A DNA stretch of 64,000 bases, taken from the NCBI RefSeq assembly GCF_019352895.1, contig NZ_JAAAFX010000014.1, positions 62,001 through 126,000 of the forward strand, read 5' to 3'. Origin of the DNA: Variovorax boronicumulans (GTDB taxonomy: Bacteria; Pseudomonadota; Gammaproteobacteria; Burkholderiales; Burkholderiaceae_C). This document shows positions 1 through 8,931 of this stretch, piece by piece (the first letter of the stretch is position 1; each line of letters opens with the position of its first letter). A program made the position numbers and the translations under genes. Under the pieces are notes generated by a model that worked only from the letters and a program-made list of their open reading frames with translations, was not told the DNA's origin and ran no database searches.

Positions 1-993
<993 letters not shown>

Positions 994-1029
994 TCCAGCC
1001 CCGACAACGCCCCGAACGAGAACGAGAAG

Positions 1030-3450
1030 ATGCAATTCCCCGAATCCTGGTTGCGCGAGTTCTGCAACCCGCCGCTGTCCAGCGCCGACCTGGCCGAGAC
1101 GCTCACCATGGGCGGCTTCGAAGTCGAAGAGCGCCGTCCTGTCGCGCCCCCCTTCAGCAAGATCGTCGTCGGCGAAATCAAGGAAGCCGAACAGCACCCC
1201 AATGCCGATCGCCTGCGCGTGTGCCAGGTCGACGTGGGGCAGGGCGCTTTGCTCAACATCGTCTGCGGCGCGCCGAATGCGCGTGTGGGCATCAAGGTGC
1301 CGTGCGCGCTGGTCGGTGCCGAACTGCCGCCAGGTGAAGACGGCAAGCCTTTCCTGATCAAGCTGGGCAAGCTGCGCGGCGTCGAGAGCCAGGGCATGCT
1401 GTGCTCGGCGCGCGAACTCAAGCTCAGCGAAGACCATGGCGGCCTGCTCGAGCTGGCCGGCGATGCGCCCGTCGGCGCCGACGTGCGCGACGTCCTCAAG
1501 CTCGACGACGCGCTGCTCACGCTCAAGCTCACGCCGAACCTGGCGCACGGCCTCAGCGTCTACGGCATCGCGCGCGAACTGTCCGCGCTGACCGGCACGC
1601 CACTGGCCACGCCCGCCATCGCATCCGTCGCTGCGGCGCATGCCGATCGCCTGCCGGTGAAGGTGGAAGCGCCCGAACTGTGCGGCCGCTTCTCCGGCCG
1701 CATCGTGCGCGACGTCGACACCCGCACCGCCACGCCGGCCTGGATGGTCGAGCGCCTTGCACGCTGCGGCCAGCGCAGCGTCTCGCCGCTGGTCGACATC
1801 TCGAACTACGTGATGTTCGAGTACGGCCAGCCGACCCACATCTTCGACCTCGACAAGATCCACGGCGGCCTCACGGTGCGCTGGGGCCAGGCCGGCGAAC
1901 AGCTCAAGCTGCTCAACGGCAACACCGTGACCGTCGATGCCAAGGTCGGCGTGATCGCGGACGAACGCGAAGTCGAATCGCTGGCCGGCATCATGGGCGG
2001 CGACGCGACCGCGGTGTCCGACGACACGAAGAACATCTATGTCGAAGCCGCCTTCTGGTGGCCCGAGTCCATTCAGGGCCGTTCGCGTCGCTTCAACTTC
2101 TCGACCGATGCCGGGCACCGCTTCGAGCGCGGCGTCGACCCGAGCCGCACCGTCGAGATCATCGAGCGCATCACGCAACTGATCGTCGAGGTCTGCGGCG
2201 GCGCTGCCGGCCCGATCGACGACCAGATCCTGCGCCTGCCCGAAGCCAGGCCCGTCACGCTGCGCGTGGCCCGCGCCGCGCGTGTGATCGGCATGCCGGT
2301 CACGCAGGCGCAGTGCGTCGATGCGCTCAAGCGCCTGGGTCTGCCGATCGAGGAAGGCGATGGCATCGTGATCGTCACGCCGGCCCCGCACCGCTTCGAC
2401 CTGCAGATCGAGGAAGACCTGATCGAAGAGGTCGCGCGCCTGATCGGCTACAACAACCTGCCGACCACGCCGCCGCTCGCGCCCATCACCGCCCGCCTGC
2501 GCCCCGAAGCGCAGCGCAGCCGCTTCGCGGTGCGCCATCGCGTGGCCGCGCTGGGCTATCAGGAAACCATCAACTTCAGCTTTGTCGAAGCGCATTGGGA
2601 AGCCGACCTGGCGGGCAACGCCAACCCGATCAAGCTGCTGAACCCCATCGCCAGCCCGATGAGCGTGATGCGTTCGTCGCTGATCGGCTCGCTGCTGCAG
2701 GTGCTCAAGTTCAACCTCGACCGCAAGGCGCCGCGCGTGCGCGTGTTCGAAGCCGGCCGTGTGTTCCTGCGCGACGACACGGTCGAGACCACCGACAGCA
2801 CCGTCAAGGGCATCCATCAGCCGATGCGCCTGGCCGGCCTGGCCTTCGGCGATGCGGCCGACGCGCGCTGGGACGGCAAGCCCCAGCGTGTGGACTTCTA
2901 CGACGTCAAGGGCGACGTCGAAGCGCTGCTCGCGCCGCTGGTGCCCACCTTCGAGGCGACCGAGCATCCCGCGCTGCACCCCGGGCGTGCGGCCCGCGTG
3001 CGGGTCGACGGCGAGGCCATCGGCGTGGTCGGTGAACTGCATCCGCGCTGGCGCCAGAAATGGGACTTCGCCCACGCGCCCATCGTGTTCGAGCTTGACC
3101 TCGATGCCGTGGCCGTGCGCCCCGTGCCCGTGGCCCAGCCGGTGCCCAAGCACCAGGCCGTCGAGCGCGACATCGCGGTGGTCGTGGCCGAGAACGTCAC
3201 GCACGACGCGCTGCTGCGGGCCATCGACGGCGCACCGACCGACGGACTGCTGCGCGATGCGGCGCTGTTCGACATCTACCGCCCGCAGCCGGGCCGCGAC
3301 GGCGGGCTGGCGGCCGGCGAGAAGAGCATGGCGGTGCGTCTGAGCTTCCACAGCGACAGCGCCACGCTGACCGATGAACAGGTCGATCCGGCCGTGCGCG
3401 CGATCCTCGATCGCCTCGCGGAACGGCTCGGCGCACGCCTGCGAGGATGA
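1030..3450 (+). CDS. pheT: Phenylalanyl-tRNA synthetase beta subunit
   Basis: This 806-residue protein is the non-catalytic subunit that binds tRNA and edits mischarged Tyr-tRNA. An OB-fold tRNA-binding domain lies at about residues 40-150 (NADRLRVC, then IVCGAPNAR). The B3/B4 editing region and the B5 domain follow, with the catalytic-like core after them. A ferredoxin-fold anticodon-binding domain forms the last 95 residues or so (VPKHQAVERDIAVVV). The length is normal for the family. The stop codon overlaps the ihfA start by four bases (ATGA), so the two genes are probably translationally coupled. Confidence 0.97.
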   Translation: MQFPESWLREFCNPPLSSADLAETLTMGGFEVEERRPVAPPFSKIVVGEIKEAEQHPNADRLRVCQVDVGQGALLNIVCGAPNARVGIKVPCALVGAELPPGEDGKPFLIKLGKLRGVESQGMLCSARELKLSEDHGGLLELAGDAPVGADVRDVLKLDDALLTLKLTPNLAHGLSVYGIARELSALTGTPLATPAIASVAAAHADRLPVKVEAPELCGRFSGRIVRDVDTRTATPAWMVERLARCGQRSVSPLVDISNYVMFEYGQPTHIFDLDKIHGGLTVRWGQAGEQLKLLNGNTVTVDAKVGVIADEREVESLAGIMGGDATAVSDDTKNIYVEAAFWWPESIQGRSRRFNFSTDAGHRFERGVDPSRTVEIIERITQLIVEVCGGAAGPIDDQILRLPEARPVTLRVARAARVIGMPVTQAQCVDALKRLGLPIEEGDGIVIVTPAPHRFDLQIEEDLIEEVARLIGYNNLPTTPPLAPITARLRPEAQRSRFAVRHRVAALGYQETINFSFVEAHWEADLAGNANPIKLLNPIASPMSVMRSSLIGSLLQVLKFNLDRKAPRVRVFEAGRVFLRDDTVETTDSTVKGIHQPMRLAGLAFGDAADARWDGKPQRVDFYDVKGDVEALLAPLVPTFEATEHPALHPGRAARVRVDGEAIGVVGELHPRWRQKWDFAHAPIVFELDLDAVAVRPVPVAQPVPKHQAVERDIAVVVAENVTHDALLRAIDGAPTDGLLRDAALFDIYRPQPGRDGGLAAGEKSMAVRLSFHSDSATLTDEQVDPAVRAILDRLAERLGARLRG

Positions 3451-3845
3451 CCGCCATGGATTTCACGCTCGAAGCCCTCGAAACGCCCGCGCTCACCAAG
3501 GCGCACCTGGCCGAACTGCTGTTCGAGCAGATCGGTTTGAACAAGCGCGAATCGAAGGACATGGTCGAGGCCTTCTTCGAACTGGTGTCGAGTGGCCTCA
3601 TCGAAGGCACCGACGTCAAGATATCGGGCTTCGGCAATTTCCAGATCCGCGTCAAGGCCCCGCGGCCCGGGCGCAATCCGCGCACCGGCGAGGCCATCCC
3701 CATCGGCGCGCGCCGTGTCGCGACCTTCCATGCCAGCGCCAAGCTCAAGGAACAGATCCAGGGCGGCCTGGTCGGTGAAGCGGCGGCCGTCGAAGATGCC
3801 GGCGAAACAACGTCCGCCGAAGTCTGGCGCGTCGGTACGGAATAA
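3447..3845 (+). CDS. ihfA: Integration host factor alpha subunit
   Basis: This is a sequence-specific DNA-bending protein of the HU/IHF family that acts as a heterodimer with IhfB in nucleoid structure, recombination and transcription. It carries the family signature GFGNFQIRVKAPRPGRNP and the arm motif RTGEAIPI. At 132 residues it is longer than the usual ~100 because of an acidic C-terminal tail after KLKEQIQG. The first ATG overlaps the pheT stop; a second in-frame ATG at 3456 would remove only three residues. The pheT-ihfA junction is conserved in proteobacteria. Confidence 0.95.
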   Translation: MTAMDFTLEALETPALTKAHLAELLFEQIGLNKRESKDMVEAFFELVSSGLIEGTDVKISGFGNFQIRVKAPRPGRNPRTGEAIPIGARRVATFHASAKLKEQIQGGLVGEAAAVEDAGETTSAEVWRVGTE

Positions 3846-3910
3846 GTACTTGGTATCGCGCACGTGCCTGGAGTAACCTATGAGGTTTCGCGCGCACGAT
3901 CTTGATTTCA

Positions 3911-4390
3911 ATGGAGAAAACCCTCCCACCGATTCCTGTCAAACGCTACTTCACGATCGGTGAAGTGGGCGAGCTGTGCGGCGTCAAGCCGCATGTGCTG
4001 CGCTACTGGGAACAGGAGTTCACCCAGTTGCGGCCGATGAAGCGGCGTGGCAACAGGCGCTACTACCAGCACCACGAGGTGCTCATGATCCGGCGCATCC
4101 GCGATCTGCTCTACGACCAGGGCTTCACCATCAGTGGTGCCCGCAACAAGCTGCAGGAACTCACGCAATCCGAGCGCGATCGCCGCAAGGCGGGCGGCCT
4201 GGCCGAAGAGGTGCATCTCGACGGCGTCGAGGCGACCGACATCGAGCCGGAAGAATGGGAAGCGGCCACCGCGCATCAGCCCCTCCAGCCCACGGCCGTT
4301 TCGTCGCTTCTGGCCATCGATCCGGTGCCGTGGCAACAATTGCGACGCGAGTTGTTTGAAATTCGTGAGCTCTTGACGTCAGGACACTGA
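3911..4390 (+). CDS. MerR-family transcriptional regulator downstream of ihfA
   Basis: This 159-residue DNA-binding protein has an N-terminal MerR winged helix-turn-helix at about residues 10-80 (YFTIGEVGELCGVKPHVLRYWE, cited here only as a location; key residues are the RYWE helix and the RRYYQ wing). A helical region (SGARNKLQEL) and an acidic C-terminus of unknown role follow. No cysteine cluster typical of metal-sensing MerR proteins is seen. The ATG at 3911 is preferred to the in-frame TTG at 3902. A MerR gene directly after ihfA is a fixed arrangement in many beta- and gammaproteobacteria; its target is not known to me. Confidence 0.9.
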   Translation: MEKTLPPIPVKRYFTIGEVGELCGVKPHVLRYWEQEFTQLRPMKRRGNRRYYQHHEVLMIRRIRDLLYDQGFTISGARNKLQELTQSERDRRKAGGLAEEVHLDGVEATDIEPEEWEAATAHQPLQPTAVSSLLAIDPVPWQQLRRELFEIRELLTSGH

Positions 4391-4400
4391 TCTCGCCGGC

Positions 4401-4406
4401 TATAAT
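4401..4406 (+). promoter_or_regulatory. -10 box for the tRNA-Pro gene
   Basis: A perfect TATAAT lies ten bases before the mature tRNA. The only TTGAC-like hexamer (4373-4378) is 22 bases upstream, too far for a standard -35, so the -35 is weak or absent. Confidence 0.6.
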
Positions 4407-4415
4407 CACAGGCTT

Positions 4416-4492
4416 CGGTGTGTGGCGCAGCCTGGTAGCGCACTTGCATGGGGTGCAAGGGGTCGAAGGTTCGAATCCTTTCACACCGACCA
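4416..4492 (+). tRNA. tRNA-Pro (anticodon GGG)
   Basis: The 77-base sequence folds as a complete tRNA. The acceptor arms are CGGTGTG and CACACCG, with an encoded ACCA 3' end. The anticodon stem CTTGC/GCAAG carries the loop ATGGGGT, giving anticodon GGG, which reads CCC and CCU. The T arm contains GGTTCGAATCC. It sits 25 bases after the merR stop and is followed by a strong terminator. Confidence 0.97.
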
Positions 4493-4509
4493 TAAACGTC
4501 AGATAGATC

Positions 4510-4547
4510 AACGGGTCACGCTCACAAGGCGTGACCCGTTTTTCTTT
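4510..4547 (+). terminator. Rho-independent terminator after tRNA-Pro
   Basis: A perfect 12-bp stem (AACGGGTCACGC at 4510-4521 with GCGTGACCCGTT at 4529-4540) encloses a 7-base loop and runs into TTTTTCTTT. This is a canonical intrinsic terminator. Confidence 0.93.
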
Positions 4548-4580
4548 GTCTTTGACAAACTCGGGTGGTCTTTGACAAAC
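4548..4580. repeat. 13-bp direct repeat behind the tRNA terminator
   Basis: GTCTTTGACAAAC occurs at 4548-4560 and again at 4568-4580, a 20-base period. It starts within the terminator tail and is the first unusual feature of the remnant-rich stretch up to 5480. It could be a small duplication scar; no function is shown. Confidence 0.6.
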
Positions 4581-4666
4581 CCTGCGTTTCCACAGCGGCC
4601 AAGGCCCTCGATCGCCGAGGACAGCGAGTGGGGCCGACGTCGACACCTTTCGCCGGTGCACGTGTT

Positions 4667-4777
4667 TCACGCCTTCATGCATTCGAGCCGAAGCAGCGCC
4701 TGCGTGGCAATGTCTGGATCGGCGTCCAGTGCAGCCTTCGTCGGCCTTTCGTGGGCCGTGATGTCTCCCGCACCCAT
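4667..4777 (-). pseudogene. Possible C-terminal remnant of a GntR/FCD-family regulator
   Basis: A 36-codon minus-strand frame contains ALDADPDIATQALL just before its stop. This resembles the last helices of FCD ligand-binding domains, which end in patterns like AAL-ARD-D-A--LL. It lies in the same frame as the propeller fragment upstream, after that fragment's stop. There is no helix-turn-helix and no room for a full gene. The match is from memory and weak, so chance is a real alternative. Confidence 0.25.
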
Positions 4778-4822
4778 GCCAGGCCTGCCGGCACGCCCGT
4801 GCGGGAGGCGCACCGATGCGCC

Positions 4823-5462
4823 TCACCTCGACAGGAGGATCCTGTTCGGCAACTGTCCGGCCGCGACCGTCGGTGCCGCTTGTGGACCCAGCACACCCGA
4901 CGCCGCATCGATGGTGTAGATCGACACGTTGTCGTCTGTGTTGTCCGCCACATAGGCGAACTTGCCGCTCGCCTCTATTGCAACGGAGACGGGGCGATTG
5001 CCCGTGGAAATGGTCGGCGTCACCGTGGGCGCCAGCGCACCGGTCGAGGCGTTCAAGGTATAGGCCGACACGTTGCGGCTGTCCAGGTTCGCCACGTGCG
5101 CGAAGCGCCCCTCCGGGTCCACGGTGATGCTGAATGGAGCGCTGCCTGTGGATGGCGGTGTCGTTGCGAGCGGAGCCAGCGCGCCCGGCACGGGATCGAT
5201 GGCGTAAGCCAAGATGTTCTGGTCGCCCTGGTTCAATACGTAGGCGAAGCGGCCGGAGGGAGCCACGGCAATGTCGCGGGAACCGGACCCGGCCGCCACG
5301 GTGGGCTTTGCCATGGGGCGCAGCGCACCAGACGCGGCATCGATGTGGAAGGCCGACACGGTGCCGTCGCCGATGTTCGCCACGTAGGCGAAGCGGCCCG
5401 TGGGGTCGACGGCAATGCCGTAAGGCGACCTGCCGGTCGCCACGGCCGGCACCGGGCCTCTG
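4823..5462 (-). pseudogene. Truncated YVTN/lactonase-type beta-propeller
   Basis: The minus-strand frame encodes four consecutive propeller blades of about 47-50 residues, each built on a pattern like GIAVDPTGRFAYVAN...VSAF.IDA.SGAL, plus the first strand of a fifth (PNRILLSR) before the stop. Family members normally have seven blades and, when exported, a signal peptide. Here the 5' half is gone: the homology begins about 25 bases from the iclR stop and the frame then runs into non-homologous sequence overlapping iclR. No plausible start with a signal peptide is present, so I call it a 3' relic. Confidence 0.75.
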
Positions 5463-5484
5463 CGCCCCGTGCCGTGGTGTCTCG

Positions 5485-6273
5485 CTAGGTCGTCCCGCCC
5501 AGGGCCACGGTCGCTCGCGCGGCACTCTCCAGCAATGCCGTGACATGAGGACTTCCTCGCTCGGTCTGCAGGGTTGTGCGACTGCCCACCAGGCTGATGG
5601 CAAAGCGCAGTTGGCCGGTGAAGTCGAAGATCGGCGCGGCAATCGAGGCGTAGCCGCTCATGTCCGCGCGATGCAGCGTCGCGTACTTCTTGCGCTCCAG
5701 TTCGCGCACCGCCTCCTCGTGGAAGGCGGCAGGGTCGGTCTTCGCGTGGGCCTGCTCGTTCAGTTCCTCGGCTGAAAACGGTTGCGTCACGGACAGCGGC
5801 AGGCAGGCAACGAAAACCTTGCCGGCGGCCGTGGAAGTCAAGGGGATCAGGCCGGTGCGCATCTCGAATGCACCTCGCAGATCGCCGTCCTGCTTGAAGA
5901 GGCTCAGCACGCCGTCGTCGGTCCACATGGTCACGGCCGTGCTGCGGCTGGTCTCGTCACGCAGCCGCGTCACCTCCCTGCGCAACAGGTCGAAGCCATC
6001 GATCTGCCGGATGGCGCTCATGCCCAGCGCGAGCGCGGACGGCCCGAGCTTGTAGTAGCCCGCGCGGTCGTCAGGCGTCGCCAGGCCCGTGCGCACCAGG
6101 CTCACCAGGTAGTTGTTGGCCGCGCTGGGCGTGAGATCGGCGCCCAGCGCGATGTCCTTCAACGGCACGGCCTGTGCGCTGTTCTGCAGCACCCGCAGCA
6201 GGCGATACGCGATCTCGACCGACTGGATGCCGCGGCGCGAACTCTTTTCCTGCTTGTCTTGCTGTTCTTCCAT
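5485..6273 (-). CDS. IclR-family transcriptional regulator (divergent from the Bug/monooxygenase operon)
   Basis: The 262-residue protein has an N-terminal winged helix-turn-helix at about residues 15-75 (VEIAYRLLRVL, then LTPSAANNYLVSLV) and a C-terminal IclR effector domain (residues ~90-250, including TSTAAGKVFVA and MSGYASIAAPIFD). I place the start at the ATG at 6271-6273; the frame is open further upstream but that extension has no family similarity and covers the promoter. It is divergent from the operon starting at 6390, and the 116-base gap holds a strong promoter and inverted repeats, so it most likely controls that operon. Confidence 0.88.
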   Translation of the reverse strand: MEEQQDKQEKSSRRGIQSVEIAYRLLRVLQNSAQAVPLKDIALGADLTPSAANNYLVSLVRTGLATPDDRAGYYKLGPSALALGMSAIRQIDGFDLLRREVTRLRDETSRSTAVTMWTDDGVLSLFKQDGDLRGAFEMRTGLIPLTSTAAGKVFVACLPLSVTQPFSAEELNEQAHAKTDPAAFHEEAVRELERKKYATLHRADMSGYASIAAPIFDFTGQLRFAISLVGSRTTLQTERGSPHVTALLESAARATVALGGTT

Positions 6274-6286
6274 GGCTGACGCGTCG

Positions 6287-6305
6287 TTAAACCAAACGAG
6301 TTTAA
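6287..6305. promoter_or_regulatory. Inverted repeat near the iclR start
   Basis: TTAAAC (6287-6292) and GTTTAA (6300-6305) form an inverted repeat with a 7-base spacer just upstream of the iclR coding start. It is a candidate autoregulatory operator; only the symmetry is observed. Confidence 0.35.
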
Positions 6306-6327
6306 GTGCGCACGCGTCCTTGCCCCG

Positions 6328-6356
6328 TTGACAGGCGTCGAACGCCATTCGATAAT
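6328..6356 (+). promoter_or_regulatory. Sigma70-type promoter of the Bug/monooxygenase operon
   Basis: A consensus -35 TTGACA (6328-6333) is separated by exactly 17 bases from GATAAT (6351-6356). The spacer contains an inverted repeat, GGCGT-CGA-ACGCC (6334-6346), well placed for an operator. The first gene starts 33 bases (or 51, if TTG) after the -10 box. Confidence 0.7.
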
Positions 6357-6374
6357 TCAACCATATTATAAGCA

Positions 6375-6389
6375 TTCAATACTGTTGAA
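6375..6389. promoter_or_regulatory. Candidate operator between promoter and first gene
   Basis: TTCAA (6375-6379) and TTGAA (6385-6389) form an inverted repeat with a 5-base spacer, around or just after the expected transcription start. It could bind the divergent IclR regulator; this is inference from symmetry and position. Confidence 0.35.
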
Positions 6390-7490
6390 ATGTCGAAGGA
6401 GACTCTCTTGAAGAATCAAACCGTTCCCGGCCATGTGCAGCCCGTGCACGCCCAAACCTCCGCATCCCGTTCTCCGTCGGCCTCGGGGCTGGCCCGCCGC
6501 GCCAGGTGCGCGACCATGGTGGCCGCCCTGTGGGCGGGCCTGTGTGCCGGCGCGGGGGCCCAGACCGCGCCGCAGGCATCGGCCGCCGGTGCGTTTCCAC
6601 AGCGGCCCGTGACCTTCGTGTTGCCCGGCCCGGCCGGCGGTGGCCCGGACCAGGTGGTGCGCCTGCTCTCCGAGATCCTGGCCACGCGCTGGGGTGTGCC
6701 GGTGGTGGTGGACAACAAGCCGGGCGCGACCGGCGTGATCGGCGCGGAATCGGTGGCACGGGCCGAGCCGACGGGCTACAGGCTGCTTTTCACCTTCACG
6801 GCGCTGGTGCAGGCGCCCGCGGTGTTCGCCAAGGTGCCCTATGACGTCGAGCGCGACTTTGCGCCCCTGACGCAGGTCGCCAATGCACCGGTGTTCCTCG
6901 CGGTCCGGGCGAACTCACCGATCCGCTCGCTCGCGGACTACGTGGCCGCCGGAAAGCGCGGCGACAAGCCGGTTTCGTTTGGCAGCTTCGGCATCGGCTC
7001 GAGCTATCACATCTATGGCGAAGCACTGCAGCACTCGCAAGGCCTGGACCTGCTCCACGTGCCCTACAAGGGCGAGGCCCTGGCGATGTCCGACCTGCTG
7101 GGCGGGCAGATCGACTCGACCTTCGTCTCGGTCGGCACGGGCGCACCGCAGGTGCGCGCCGGAAAGATCAGGCCGCTCGCCGTGGTCTCCAAGGTGCGCA
7201 GTGCCGCGCTGCCCGACGTGCCGACCTTCGCCGAAGCGGGTGTGCAGGGCATGGACGCGGTCGGCTGGTTCGGCGCCCTGGCGCCTGCCGGAACACCGTC
7301 CGCGGTGGTGGCCAAGCTGGCCGCGGACATCAATGCCGCGGTGCAGACGCCCGCGCTGTCGGCGCGGCTGCGCGAGCTGGGTTTCGACCCGGTCACCGAC
7401 AGCAATCCCGAGGCATTCCGTCAATTCCTGCGCGCCGAAAGCAAGCGCTGGAAGAAGCTGATCGCCGACGCCGGGGTCAAGCCCGAATAG
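6390..7490 (+). CDS. Bug-family (TctC-like) periplasmic solute-binding protein
   Basis: Bug proteins bind small carboxylates or related solutes in the periplasm. The mature region begins near FPQRPVTFVLPGPAGGGPD, followed by VDNKPGATGVIG and HVPYKGEALAMSDLLGGQID, the usual Bug signatures. A signal peptide (ARCATMVAALWAGLCAGAGAQ) sits unusually far in, after about 35 residues. The start may therefore be later: AAGGAG at 6396-6401 lies inside this frame and is correctly spaced for the TTG at 6408. It opens an operon running to 13337. No TctA/TctB membrane genes are nearby, so it is an orphan receptor, as is common in Burkholderiales. Confidence 0.88.
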   Translation: MSKETLLKNQTVPGHVQPVHAQTSASRSPSASGLARRARCATMVAALWAGLCAGAGAQTAPQASAAGAFPQRPVTFVLPGPAGGGPDQVVRLLSEILATRWGVPVVVDNKPGATGVIGAESVARAEPTGYRLLFTFTALVQAPAVFAKVPYDVERDFAPLTQVANAPVFLAVRANSPIRSLADYVAAGKRGDKPVSFGSFGIGSSYHIYGEALQHSQGLDLLHVPYKGEALAMSDLLGGQIDSTFVSVGTGAPQVRAGKIRPLAVVSKVRSAALPDVPTFAEAGVQGMDAVGWFGALAPAGTPSAVVAKLAADINAAVQTPALSARLRELGFDPVTDSNPEAFRQFLRAESKRWKKLIADAGVKPE

Positions 7491-7505
7491 CGCAGTGGGA
7501 CGCAT

Positions 7506-7865
7506 ATGCCTATTCACAAGATTCAAAGCATCTACACCGTCGTGAGGGACATGGACCGCATGCAGGACTTCTACGCCAGGGGCCTGGGGTTGACCCTCCG
7601 GTTTCGCGATGCCGACGCCTGGTGCCAGTTCGGTGTCGGCGGCAGCAATTTCGCCCTCAGCTCGACCGCCGAATCGGCTCGCGGCGCACAGGGCAGCGTG
7701 CCGGTCTTCGAAACCGACGACCCCGGCGCCACGCGGACCGACATCGAGCAGGCGGGCGGCCGCTTCCTGATGCAGCGCGACATGGGCGCGCACGGCGTCG
7801 TGCTCACGTTCGCAGACGTCGAAGAAAACCTGTTCCAGGTCTTTGCCAAGGCGGCCAGGACCTGA
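7506..7865 (+). CDS. VOC-family (glyoxalase/dioxygenase-fold) protein
   Basis: This 119-residue protein is a single vicinal-oxygen-chelate module (IQSIYTVVRDMDRMQDFYARGLGL at the N-terminus, key elements V-D-FY-LGL; C-terminal VVLTFADVEENLFQVF). Members include glyoxalases, dioxygenases and resistance proteins, and metal use cannot be decided here. It lies 15 bases after the Bug gene and 37 bases before the monooxygenase, so it probably handles a pathway intermediate. Confidence 0.75.
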   Translation: MPIHKIQSIYTVVRDMDRMQDFYARGLGLTLRFRDADAWCQFGVGGSNFALSSTAESARGAQGSVPVFETDDPGATRTDIEQAGGRFLMQRDMGAHGVVLTFADVEENLFQVFAKAART

Positions 7866-7902
7866 GTCTTTCATCTGTTCCCCGCATTCCAAAAGGATCC
7901 CC

Positions 7903-8931
7903 ATGCAATTCGGCATCTTCGACCAGAACGACCGCAGCGGCCTGCCGCTGGCTCAGCAGTACGAGCAGCGCCTTCAGATGGCCGAGCTCTACGACGAATC
8001 CGGCTTCTACTGCTACCACATGAGCGAGCACCATGCGACGCCGCTGAGCATCGCCCCGTCGCAGAACGTGTTCCTGTCGGCCATGGCCCAGCGCACCAGG
8101 CGGCTGCGGCTCTGCCCGCTGGTCTATCTGCTGCCCATCCATCATCCGATGCGGCTGGCCGAAGAGATCTGCATGCTCGACCATCTGAGCCAGGGCCGCT
8201 TCGAATTCGGCGTCGGCCGCGGCGCATCGCCCCACGAACTGCAGGCACTGGGGGTGGACCCGGCGCGTGCCGCCCAGATGTATGCCGAAGCCTTCGAGAT
8301 CCTGCAGCGCTGCTTCCGGTCCACGACGCTGGACTTCCAGGGCGAGTTCTGGCGCTTCGACGACGTGCCGGTCGTCATGCAGCCTCTGCAGCAGCCGACC
8401 CCGCCGGTCTGGTACGCGCTGGCGTCCCCGGAGTCCACGGTGTGGCCCGCGCAGAAGGGAGTCCATGTGGTGTGCGGCGGTCCGGTGCAACGCGTCCGCG
8501 CGATCACCGACCGCTACCGCGAGGAGTGGTCCCGCGCCAACCCGGGCGCCAGCGTGGAGCCGCGCATGGGTGTCAATCGCTACGTGGTAGTGGCCGAGAG
8601 CGACGCCGAGGCACTGGAGATCGGCCGCAAGGCGTGGCCGGTTTTCTATGCCAATTTCATGAAGCTCTGGCACAAGCACGGGACCCAGCCGGTCAATGCC
8701 AAGCTGCCGCCCGATTTCGATCAGCTGCTGGCGTCCGGCCATGCGGTGGCCGGCAGCGCGGCCACCGTGACGGCACAGCTGCGCCAGCAGCTGGAAGAGG
8801 GCGGTCTCAACTACCTGATCAGCAGCTTCGTCTTCGGCGACATGCCGCACGAGGTCGCGGTGCAGTCGGTGAAGCGCTTCGCGTCCGAGGTGATGCCGGT
8901 GCTGCGTGAAATCGAGCACGAGAGCGTCTGA
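7903..8931 (+). CDS. LLM-class flavin-dependent monooxygenase
   Basis: The 342-residue TIM-barrel protein belongs to the bacterial luciferase-like family, which uses reduced flavin and oxygen to oxidise a small substrate. Visible landmarks are MQFGIFDQND at the start, MSEHHATPLSIAPSQ, RTRRLRLCPLVYLLP, GRFEFGVGRGASP and the C-terminal segment GGLNYLISSFVFGDM. The start at 7903 follows AAAAGGA; an open extension back to 7843 has no family similarity. It overlaps the flavin reductase gene by one base (TGATG), strong evidence that the two form a two-component system. Confidence 0.88.
   Translation: MQFGIFDQNDRSGLPLAQQYEQRLQMAELYDESGFYCYHMSEHHATPLSIAPSQNVFLSAMAQRTRRLRLCPLVYLLPIHHPMRLAEEICMLDHLSQGRFEFGVGRGASPHELQALGVDPARAAQMYAEAFEILQRCFRSTTLDFQGEFWRFDDVPVVMQPLQQPTPPVWYALASPESTVWPAQKGVHVVCGGPVQRVRAITDRYREEWSRANPGASVEPRMGVNRYVVVAESDAEALEIGRKAWPVFYANFMKLWHKHGTQPVNAKLPPDFDQLLASGHAVAGSAATVTAQLRQQLEEGGLNYLISSFVFGDMPHEVAVQSVKRFASEVMPVLREIEHESV

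Noticed and set aside
4373-4378. TTGACG as the -35 of the tRNA-Pro promoter
   Set aside because: It is 22 bases from the TATAAT; normal spacing is 16-18.
4422-4919. 165-codon plus-strand frame starting in the tRNA
   Set aside because: Its first residues are the translated tRNA-Pro and the rest reads through the terminator and remnants.
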